From positions 1 through 9,711 of the forward strand of contig CAADUS010000079.1 in NCBI GenBank assembly GCA_900752275.1: a stretch of 9,711 nucleotides of DNA, in the 5' to 3' direction. Shown in pieces: positions 1-3,886 of this stretch. The position numbers and the translations under genes are program-made. This DNA comes from an uncultured Collinsella sp. Its GTDB lineage: Bacteria; Actinomycetota; Coriobacteriia; Coriobacteriales; Coriobacteriaceae. Every line of letters starts with the position of its first letter. Within the stretch, counting starts at the first letter, position 1. The notes beneath the pieces were generated by a model that saw nothing but the letters and a program-made list of their open reading frames with translations, was not told the origin of the DNA and did no database searches.

Positions 1-1074
1 CAAGCCGTGCCCTATGGCGTCACACTTATCATGGCGCCCTGGAACTATCCGTTTTTGCTGACGCTCGAGCCACTCGCCGGGGCTCTTGCCGCGGGCAATA
101 CCGTGGTCATCAAGCCGAGTGCCTATGCTCCGGCATCGAGTGCGGTGCTCAAGCAAATCTGTGAAGAGGCATTTGATCCGCGCCTGGTGACGGTTGTCGA
201 GGGCGGGCGCGCCGAAAACCAAGCGCTGCTCGATGAGTGCTGGGACAAGATCTTCTTTACCGGTAGTGTTCCGGTTGGCAAGCTCGTCATGGAGCGCGCG
301 AGTAAAAACCTTACGCCCGTGACGCTTGAGCTGGGCGGAAAGAGCCCCTGTGTCGTGGATGCGACGGCAAACCTGAAGGTCGCGGCGCGGCGTATCGCAT
401 TTGGTAAATGGCTCAACGTGGGCCAGACCTGCGTGGCGCCCGACTACCTGCTGGTCGACGTGCGCGTGCACGATGAGCTGTTGGGTCTCATCAAGGAGGA
501 GGTCCGTCGCATGTTTGGCGAGCACCCGCTCGACAACGAGGACTACGGTCATATTGTCAACGCCAAGCATTTTGCGCGCGTGCGCGGGCTGATCGACCCC
601 GATAAGGTTGTGCTGGGAGGAACGGCGCGCGAGTCGTCGCTCAAAATTGAGCCGACGATCCTAGACGGCGTGGCGCCTGAGGACGCCGTGATGCAGGAGG
701 AGATTTTCGGCCCCATCTTGCCGGTGCTGACGTTTGAGAGCCTAGACGAGGCCGAAGCGTTTATTACGGATCGTCCGACGCCGCTGGCCCTGTATATCTT
801 TAGTCAGGATCGCGCGGTTCAGCAGCGCTTTGTGCGCTACGTGCCCTTTGGCGGCGGCTGCGTCAACGACACGATCATGCATCTGGCTACGAGCCATATG
901 GGCTTTGGCGGCATGGGCGCGAGCGGCATGGGGCAGTACCATGGCCGCGAGAGCTTCGATACGTTTAGCCATAAGAAGAGCATCGTGAACAAGGCAACGT
1001 GGCTGGACGTGCCGTTTCGGTATGCGCCCTACGCAAGCTGGAAGCACAAATTTGTGCGCATGTTTGTGCATTAG
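1..1074 (+). CDS. Aldehyde dehydrogenase, class 3 type (5' end missing)
   Basis: NAD(P)+-dependent oxidation of an aldehyde to a carboxylic acid; the substrate cannot be told from sequence. The frame is open from base 1, so the gene begins outside the window; 357 codons are visible and about 100 N-terminal residues of a typical 450-460-residue enzyme are absent. Counting from the first visible codon, the cofactor-domain stretch APWNYPF lies near residue 15 and the FTGS turn near 85. The general-base glutamate sits in LELGGKSP (E110) and the catalytic cysteine in GQTCVAPDY (C144). QEEIFGPILPV follows near 235, and the C-terminal SGMGQYHGRESFDTFSHKKS block is typical of the ALDH3 group, as is the CVAPDY context of the cysteine. 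All key residues are present, so the enzyme should be active. The GTG at base 7 is internal, not a start. The gene ends just before a long hairpin (1076-1119). Family assignment is secure; function beyond that is open. Confidence 0.95.
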   Translation, partial: QAVPYGVTLIMAPWNYPFLLTLEPLAGALAAGNTVVIKPSAYAPASSAVLKQICEEAFDPRLVTVVEGGRAENQALLDECWDKIFFTGSVPVGKLVMERASKNLTPVTLELGGKSPCVVDATANLKVAARRIAFGKWLNVGQTCVAPDYLLVDVRVHDELLGLIKEEVRRMFGEHPLDNEDYGHIVNAKHFARVRGLIDPDKVVLGGTARESSLKIEPTILDGVAPEDAVMQEEIFGPILPVLTFESLDEAEAFITDRPTPLALYIFSQDRAVQQRFVRYVPFGGGCVNDTIMHLATSHMGFGGMGASGMGQYHGRESFDTFSHKKSIVNKATWLDVPFRYAPYASWKHKFVRMFVH

Positions 1075-1075
1075 G

Positions 1076-1119
1076 AAATGGCAGGTAATACGAACAAGTG
1101 TTCCTATTACCTGTCATTT
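1076..1119. repeat. Long near-perfect hairpin after the aldehyde dehydrogenase gene
   Basis: The arms 1076-1090 (AAATGGCAGGTAATA) and 1105-1119 (TATTACCTGTCATTT) pair over 15 positions with one G-U wobble. Inside them, GAAC 1092-1095 pairs with GTTC 1100-1103 around the loop AAGT. The whole is an approximately 20-position stem with a single C-C mismatch. It starts 2 bases after the stop codon, which suggests a transcription terminator, but neither strand has a real T-run after the stem (CATTTACG on plus, CATTTCC on minus). It is AT-rich compared with the surrounding genes. It could equally be an operator or mRNA 3'-end stabiliser, or part of the toxin-like module that follows. Confidence 0.6.
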
Positions 1120-1150
1120 ACGTTAGACTACTGCTATGGGGTACGGATGG

Positions 1151-1177
1151 GCCAACTCCCTTTAGAAGGGAATTGGT
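1151..1177 (+). promoter_or_regulatory. Hairpin sequestering the ribosome-binding site of the small peptide gene
   Basis: CCAACTCCCTT (1152-1162) pairs with AAGGGAATTGG (1166-1176) at 10 of 11 positions (one C-A mismatch) around the loop TAG, with a further G-U possible at 1151/1177. The Shine-Dalgarno sequence AAGGGAA (1166-1172) lies wholly inside the right arm, and the ATG follows one base after the hairpin. In this fold the mRNA should be translated poorly. Sequestered ribosome-binding sites are a recognised feature of type I toxin mRNAs. The left arm can pair alternatively with 1313-1321, which would free the ribosome-binding site. Confidence 0.65.
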
Positions 1178-1261
1178 ATGAACGTAAGCGATGTTATTTC
1201 GTTACTGGCGTTGTTAATCGCGGCTATCGAACTCGGCCTGTTTATCGGCCGAATGAAATAG
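1178..1261 (+). CDS. 27-residue hydrophobic membrane peptide, probable type I toxin
   Basis: The ORF starts MNVSDVISLLALL and ends LFIGRMK (27 residues). Residues 6-24 form one hydrophobic helix broken only by E18, followed by a basic tail (R25, K27): a single-pass membrane peptide. A strong ribosome-binding site, AAGGGAA (1166-1172), lies 5 bases before the ATG, and it is buried in a hairpin (1152-1176). The size, the D/E near the N-terminus, the single membrane helix and the GCCGCC-like hairpin directly after the stop codon resemble the small holin-like/TxpA/Fst-type toxins of Gram-positive bacteria; that resemblance is from memory of the families, not a search. A convergent antisense unit (promoter 1356-1384, terminator 1251-1287) overlaps its 3' end. 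Alternatives: a non-toxic small membrane protein, or a structured regulatory RNA with a chance ORF. The start is well supported; the toxin role is inference. Confidence 0.6.
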   Translation: MNVSDVISLLALLIAAIELGLFIGRMK

Positions 1262-1287
1262 CCGCCCCCGCGTAAGCGAAGACGGCC
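1251..1287 (-). terminator. Strand-specific intrinsic terminator for the antisense RNA
   Basis: On the minus strand the arms 1286-1276 and 1271-1261 form an uninterrupted 11-bp stem (three of the pairs G-U) around the loop TTAC, followed by TATTTCATT (1260-1252). Read on the plus strand, the G-U pairs become C-A mismatches and no T-run follows, so the structure should work mainly leftward. It begins at the stop codon of the peptide gene. Confidence 0.5.
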
Positions 1288-1349
1288 ACTTCTCACGATG
1301 AAAACGTGTATCGGAGTTGGCAAGACCCGCTGCCACGGGTGCCATCCGT
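1251..1349 (-). ncRNA. Putative cis-antisense RNA (antitoxin candidate) opposite the small peptide gene
   Basis: Inferred from a minus-strand promoter (-35 TTGCGA at 1384-1379, 17-base spacer, -10 TAAGAT at 1361-1356), which predicts a start near 1349, and a minus-strand intrinsic terminator at 1287-1251. The RNA would be about 95-100 nt, cover the 3' untranslated region of the peptide mRNA and reach its stop codon. It carries UCGCUUACG, the complement of 1271-1279. The same 9 bases, CGTAAGCGA, occur in codons 2-5 of the peptide gene (1183-1191), so this RNA could also pair near the translation start. This layout, a convergent antisense RNA overlapping the toxin mRNA 3' end and sharing a repeat with the start region, recalls txpA/RatA and the pAD1 par locus. 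No transcript is proven by sequence alone. Confidence 0.45.
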
Positions 1350-1355
1350 ACCCCT

Positions 1356-1384
1356 ATCTTATCTGCAAGCGCTCTGTCTCGCAA
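1356..1384 (-). promoter_or_regulatory. Minus-strand promoter for the antisense RNA
   Basis: Reading the minus strand, TTGCGA (1384-1379) and TAAGAT (1361-1356) are separated by exactly 17 bases. Each matches the sigma-70 consensus at 4 of 6 positions. The predicted start is near 1349. There is no gene in that direction before the convergent peptide gene, which supports an RNA-only product. Confidence 0.4.
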
Positions 1385-1496
1385 GCGTTGCGGCAACTGG
1401 GTGAAAGGCGCGAGCGGGTGAATTCGTGTCCGCACGGGCCCGTAAACTTCTCAGTGAGGTTAAGCGTTGGTTTATCCGGCCGTTAGAGGAGTTGCC

Positions 1497-1823
1497 ATGT
1501 ACGAGCCTTCACGTGTTCTTCTGTCATTTCATATCGCAGGATTTCAATATGCCGACGGCGCTTTGGTCCTAGGCGATCTTAAAGTGGGCGATAAACTGAC
1601 GCTGTGCGCCGAGCGCGATAATCCCCATGATCCCGAGGCGGTTGCGATTTACTGTGGCAACACCAAGCTTGGCTATGTTCCGGGAAACGAGGTCGGCCCG
1701 CTGTCCTTGATGATGTATTACGGCCATGAGGACGTATTTGAGGCCCGCGTGCAACAGGTTGCTCCCGAGCGCAGCCCGTGGCATCAGGTGCGTGTTGGAC
1801 TCTACGTGGTGGATGCACGCTAA
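1497..1823 (+). CDS. Stand-alone HIRAN-domain protein
   Basis: A 108-residue protein that is almost entirely one HIRAN domain. HIRAN domains are small beta-barrel modules that bind DNA, including 3' single-stranded ends in the eukaryotic fork-remodeller HLTF; in bacteria they occur alone or joined to nucleases and helicases. Visible family signatures are FHIAGFQYADG (residues 11-21), the CAERDNPHDPEAVAIY block (37-52) and LGYVP (58-62). The start at 1497 is chosen because AGAGGAG (1485-1491) stands 5 bases upstream; an in-frame ATG at 1467 has no ribosome-binding site. It is cytosolic, with no signal peptide or membrane segment. The next gene starts 18 bases downstream, so the two are probably co-transcribed. 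A DNA-binding role is family knowledge; the biological process is unknown. Confidence 0.88.
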   Translation: MYEPSRVLLSFHIAGFQYADGALVLGDLKVGDKLTLCAERDNPHDPEAVAIYCGNTKLGYVPGNEVGPLSLMMYYGHEDVFEARVQQVAPERSPWHQVRVGLYVVDAR

Positions 1824-1841
1824 TCGGTAAGGGAGGCGGAC

Positions 1842-2021
1842 ATGTTTGATGGCGATGATCTGTTCGATCTGGCAGACGATCCGTTTGAGTGGGATATGCT
1901 ACTCGATGACGATGAGCTGGAGCAGGACCGTAAGAAGCGGCAGGACAAGAAAACTCAGGGTGACGCTTCGAACAAGCAGGACAAGCGCCGCCGCGGACTG
2001 TTCGGCGGGCTCTTTGGATAA
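1842..2021 (+). CDS. 59-residue protein with acidic N-terminus and basic C-terminus
   Basis: A short gene with a clear ribosome-binding site (GGGAGG, 1831-1836) 5 bases before ATG 1842, 18 bases after the HIRAN gene. The first 29 residues are strongly acidic with interspersed aromatic and hydrophobic residues (MFDGDDLFDLADDPFEWDML, then LDDDELEQD). Residues 30-51 are mostly basic and polar (RKKRQDKK, then KQDKRRR). The protein ends GLFGGLFG, a tandem four-residue repeat. Such charge segregation suggests a largely disordered or helical-hairpin protein that binds a partner, perhaps the HIRAN protein or nucleic acid through the basic tail. No family is recognised and no enzymatic motif is seen. 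Translation is supported by the ribosome-binding site, the spacing and the codon use, which matches neighbouring genes; function is unknown. Confidence 0.75.
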   Translation: MFDGDDLFDLADDPFEWDMLLDDDELEQDRKKRQDKKTQGDASNKQDKRRRGLFGGLFG

Positions 2022-2041
2022 CCGCCGCATCGCTGCGTCTG

Positions 2042-2047
2042 TATACT
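2042..2047 (+). promoter_or_regulatory. Candidate -10 element for the phosphoesterase gene
   Basis: TATACT (2042-2047) matches the -10 consensus at 5 of 6 positions and is preceded directly by TG. The predicted start is near 2054, about 34 bases before the chosen start codon. No good -35 element is found at 16-18 bases. The element lies in the 66-base gap after the 59-residue protein gene, with no terminator between them. Confidence 0.35.
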
Positions 2048-2087
2048 TAGCACGAGTTGAACACGTTGCGAAATGAGGACAGAGACG

Positions 2088-2633
2088 ATGATGTGGTTTA
2101 CCGCCGACCTGCACCTGGGCGACACGAATATCCTGCACGACATGGATCGACCGTTTGATTCGGTCGAGGAGATGAACCGTAAGGTCGTCGATGCCATCAA
2201 TGAGTGCGTGGCGGCGGACGACCGCCTCTATATCCTGGGAGACTTTACGTATCGCTTGCCCATGGCGGAGGCGGTGCGCCTGCGCGAGCGCATCGAATGC
2301 CAGAACGTGACACTCATCCGTGGCAACCATGATGGCGACTGGGAAGATTCCGGCGCACCGCAGATTTGGGAAGACGTGCGCGATTACCTGGAGATTGCTC
2401 CCGGCTATGCCAAGGGCCATCGTCTGGTTATGAGCCACTACCCCATGCTCAGTTGGAATGGCAAGGCGCGTGGCGCCATCATGCTGCACGGGCATATCCA
2501 CAGCAGGGGAGACCGCACCAACGCGCGCAACCGCGATCGCGAGCGCCCCATCTTTCGTTACGATGTCGGTCTCGATGCCAACGACTACAAGCCCGTAAGC
2601 CGAGACCAGATCTTGAGCTTCTTTGGACTGTAG
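2088..2633 (+). CDS. Small calcineurin-like metallophosphoesterase (COG4186-like)
   Basis: A 181-residue dinuclear-metal phosphoesterase; members cleave phosphomonoesters or diesters, and the substrate of this group is unsettled. All metal-ligand motifs are visible: D7-L-H9 (TADLHLGD), GD at 51-52 (YILGDF), GNHD at 79-82, SH at 116-117 and the GHIH motif at 135-138. The segment RPFDSVEEMNRKV (21-33) and the overall size fit the COG4186 type. A start at 2088 is preferred because AGGA (2076-2079) lies 8 bases upstream; an ATG at 2073 in frame has no ribosome-binding site, and 2091 is an equal alternative one codon on. It is cytosolic, without a signal peptide. A candidate promoter (TATACT 2042-2047) precedes it and a terminator-like hairpin follows. 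Fold and catalysis are secure; the role is not. Confidence 0.93.
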   Translation: MMWFTADLHLGDTNILHDMDRPFDSVEEMNRKVVDAINECVAADDRLYILGDFTYRLPMAEAVRLRERIECQNVTLIRGNHDGDWEDSGAPQIWEDVRDYLEIAPGYAKGHRLVMSHYPMLSWNGKARGAIMLHGHIHSRGDRTNARNRDRERPIFRYDVGLDANDYKPVSRDQILSFFGL

Positions 2634-2652
2634 CTGCAAGTGCAGGTAGAAT
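2623..2652 (+). promoter_or_regulatory. Promoter of the antiterminator gene
   Basis: TTGGAC (2623-2628) and TAGAAT (2647-2652) are 18 bases apart; the -10 matches consensus at 5 of 6 positions. The -35 lies inside the last codons of the phosphoesterase gene. The predicted start near 2659 falls inside the left arm of the hairpin at 2654-2686. Confidence 0.5.
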
Positions 2653-2653
2653 G

Positions 2654-2688
2654 AACGCGCCGTGTGGATGGTCTGCACGGCGTGTTTT
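2654..2688 (+). terminator. Intrinsic terminator after the phosphoesterase gene
   Basis: AACGCGCCGTG (2654-2664) pairs with CACGGCGTGTT (2676-2686) over 11 positions with one G-U, around an 11-base loop, and the stem runs into TTTT (2685-2688). It lies only 4 bases before the ribosome-binding site of the antiterminator gene. The promoter at 2623-2652 would start transcription within the left arm, so its own transcripts would keep only a shortened 7-8-bp stem at the extreme 5' end. The hairpin may therefore stop only read-through from upstream. Confidence 0.6.
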
Positions 2689-2706
2689 AGTAGGAGCGAT
2701 GATTCC

Positions 2707-3543
2707 ATGAGGGCTGTCCAGCGCATTAACCACAACGCTGCCATCTGCGAAGACGGCGCGGGGCGCCAGCTCATCGCGTTGGGTCGCGGTATCGGCTTTG
2801 GCGATATGCCGCACGATGTCGATTTGGATGTCGTCACCCGCACCTTTTACGGTATCGATTCCAAGTACCTGGCGTTTATCGACGAAGTTGATCCCGAGGT
2901 GCTGGAGTTTTCCGCCCAGCTGGCCGATATCGCAACTGGGCAACTTTCGTACGAATTGAGTCCTAATCTGCCCATTACGCTGGCAGATCATATCCAGTTT
3001 GCCATTAAGCGCGCCCGCGAACATATGGTGGTGTCGTTGCCGCTCAAGCGCGATCTGGAGCAGCTGCATCCTATTGAGTATCGATTGGGCGAGCTAGCCG
3101 TTCGCGGCATTAAGAAAACTTTTGCCATTCGCATGCCCCAGAGTGAGGCCGCGGGCATTGCCATGTCGATTATCAATGCGGCGATTAAGCCGAGTGAGCG
3201 GCGCGTGCTTGCCGAACAGCACGAGGAGCATCTGCTCGACATGACGGTTGCAATTATTCAAGAAGAGTTGGGTGTGACGGTCGACCGCTCGTCGTTTGCC
3301 TTTACTCGCTTTGCCACCCATGTGCGCTATCTGCTCGACCGCGTGGCAAAGAAAGAGCCGATTGATACCGAGAACTCAGGTCTCTACGACGTGCTCGTGG
3401 AACAGTATCCGGCGGCATCGCGCTGTGCTCATCGTATCGACGATCTGATTCAAGAGGCCTTTGGCGAGCCATTGGCCCAAGAAGAGCTCGTCTATCTGAT
3501 CATGCACGTGAATCGCGTGGCTCCCACCAGCCTGGATAGATAG
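2707..3543 (+). CDS. BglG/LicT-family transcription antiterminator with two PRD domains
   Basis: A 278-residue RNA-binding regulator that stabilises an antiterminator hairpin in the leader of a PTS operon when its sugar is available. In order: a CAT RNA-binding domain (about 1-58, starting MRAVQRINHN and including ALGRGIGFG), PRD1 (about 65-165) and PRD2 (about 175-278). These domains receive phosphate from the PTS on conserved histidines. Seen here are H95 (TLADHI) in PRD1, and H205 (FATHVRY) and H267 (YLIMHVNRV) in PRD2. The second PRD1 histidine is replaced by serine, S154, in IAMSIINA, where LicT-like proteins have LHI. The start at 2707 has TAGGAG (2691-2696) 10 bases upstream; an ATG at 2699 is out of frame and stops at once. 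The likely target is the leader at 3658-3747 of the PTS gene downstream. Family assignment is secure. Confidence 0.95.
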   Translation: MRAVQRINHNAAICEDGAGRQLIALGRGIGFGDMPHDVDLDVVTRTFYGIDSKYLAFIDEVDPEVLEFSAQLADIATGQLSYELSPNLPITLADHIQFAIKRAREHMVVSLPLKRDLEQLHPIEYRLGELAVRGIKKTFAIRMPQSEAAGIAMSIINAAIKPSERRVLAEQHEEHLLDMTVAIIQEELGVTVDRSSFAFTRFATHVRYLLDRVAKKEPIDTENSGLYDVLVEQYPAASRCAHRIDDLIQEAFGEPLAQEELVYLIMHVNRVAPTSLDR

Positions 3544-3564
3544 GGGGTCTCTGGCGCCCCCTTT
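3542..3564 (+). terminator. Intrinsic terminator of the antiterminator gene
   Basis: AGGGGG (3542-3547) pairs with CCCCCT (3557-3562) around a 9-base loop, followed by TTTCC. The stem starts inside the stop codon. The short T-run makes it a moderate terminator, but it suggests that the PTS gene is transcribed separately from 3641-3646. Confidence 0.55.
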
Positions 3565-3576
3565 CCGTTATGGCGA

Positions 3577-3646
3577 CCGTTTGCGGGCCGTTTGCTGCCG
3601 TTCATCGGTAATCTGAGCCGCAGCGAACGCATCTGCCGCATATACT
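3577..3646 (+). promoter_or_regulatory. PTS-gene promoter with three phased upstream CCGTT repeats
   Basis: TATACT (3641-3646) is a 5-of-6 match to the -10 consensus and predicts a start near 3653, immediately before the RAT-like leader. No good -35 is present at the right distance. Upstream, CCGTTTGC at 3577 and 3588 and CCGTTCAT at 3598 share CCGTT at 11- and 10-base steps, about one DNA turn each. This is the geometry expected for an activator site on one face of the helix. The promoter call is moderate; the activator site is inference. Confidence 0.45.
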
Positions 3647-3657
3647 CGCCGTGTGTT

Positions 3658-3694
3658 GGGTGTTACTCACGGCGCAGCTCCGAGAGGCACTACC
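3658..3694 (+). promoter_or_regulatory. RAT-like antiterminator hairpin in the PTS leader
   Basis: GGTGTTACTC (3659-3668) and GAGAGGCACTACC (3682+2 to 3694) closely match the two halves of the ribonucleic antiterminator bound by BglG/LicT/SacY proteins (a GG...TGTTACT half and an AGGCA..ACC half). The lower stem is GGTG 3659-3662 with TACC 3691-3694. The upper stem is CTC 3666-3668 (C-T-C) with GAG 3684-3686, extended by CGG 3670-3672 with CCG 3680-3682 around a 7-base loop. The upper part is about eight bases longer than in classical RATs. Its 3' half is also the 5' half of the terminator at 3676-3747, so the two folds exclude each other. The regulator gene lies directly upstream. Confidence 0.7.
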
Positions 3695-3747
3695 GATTCT
3701 GCCGAGGCCATTATTGGGTCTCTGTCGGTTGTGCGCGGGGCTTTTTT
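3676..3747 (+). terminator. Conditional terminator in the PTS leader
   Basis: AGCTCCG (3676-3682) pairs with CGGGGCT (3736-3742). GCACTACCGA (3687-3696) pairs with TCGGTTGTGC (3725-3734) with one mismatch. GAGGCC (3704-3709) pairs with GGTCTC (3717-3722) at the tip. The stem is followed by six T (3742-3747). This is a strong intrinsic terminator overlapping the RAT-like hairpin by 19 bases. It should stop transcription before the PTS gene unless the antiterminator protein is bound. The following 139 bases to the start codon (3748-3886) hold no further convincing signal beyond the ribosome-binding site. Confidence 0.75.
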
Positions 3748-3886
3748 CATGTCGATCCACCCGGGAATCACATGCAATGAAATCTCTTGCCAACGGATAT
3801 CGCGTGCTGCGCAGGCGCGAGCGGAATCGCGCGTCTTGATGCTGTGAAGGCCCACAGACCTTTAGTTGGAAGAGAAGGGATTCGAC

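Larger units (their letters stand above)
1138..1354. repeat. Split inverted repeat joining the 5' and 3' flanks of the peptide gene
   Basis: GGGGTACGGATGG (1138-1150) has a perfect 13-base inverted copy at 1342-1354 (CCATCCGTACCCC). The immediately adjacent GCCAACTCC (1151-1159) has a perfect 9-base inverted copy at 1313-1321 (GGAGTTGGC). Thus 22 contiguous bases upstream of the gene can pair with two downstream segments. These are separated by 20 bases that contain their own 5-bp hairpin (ACCCG 1325-1329 with CGGGT 1336-1340). In a plus-strand transcript this closes the 5' end onto the 3' end around the peptide gene, as known for several type I toxin mRNAs. On the DNA, the 13-mer also places identical sequence at the proposed 5' ends of the two convergent transcripts. 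Confidence 0.7.

Noticed and set aside
1320..1345. Hairpin 1325-1340 as terminator of the peptide mRNA
   Set aside because: The stem is only 5 bp and is followed by GCCATCCG rather than a T-run; the 3' end of that transcript is unknown.
1214..1435. 73-codon minus-strand ORF overlapping the peptide gene
   Set aside because: It has no ribosome-binding site and it crosses the proposed antisense promoter and terminator; it reads as chance.
1298..1486. 62-codon plus-strand ORF after the small peptide gene
   Set aside because: It has no ribosome-binding site, its composition (many Arg, Cys, His) is unlike the neighbouring proteins, and it overlaps the structured antisense-RNA region.
2073..2087. 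Earlier ATG for the phosphoesterase
   Set aside because: It has no ribosome-binding site, and the AGGA at 2076-2079 fits the start at 2088; the extra residues precede the family's usual N-terminal strand.
1899..2843. 314-codon minus-strand ORF across the phosphoesterase gene
   Set aside because: It spans two intergenic regions and the opposite phosphoesterase has all catalytic motifs; no family is recognisable in it.
3842..3857. CTGTG-N6-CACAG dyad before the PTS gene, as a CRP-type site
   Set aside because: The spacing is too short for the TGTGA-N6-TCACA site and it lies far downstream of the predicted start; it is probably a minor hairpin.
3866..3886. TTG start extending the EIIBC by 7 residues
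   Set aside because: The extension is the ribosome-binding-site region itself; the ATG at 3887 begins the normal EIIB N-terminus.
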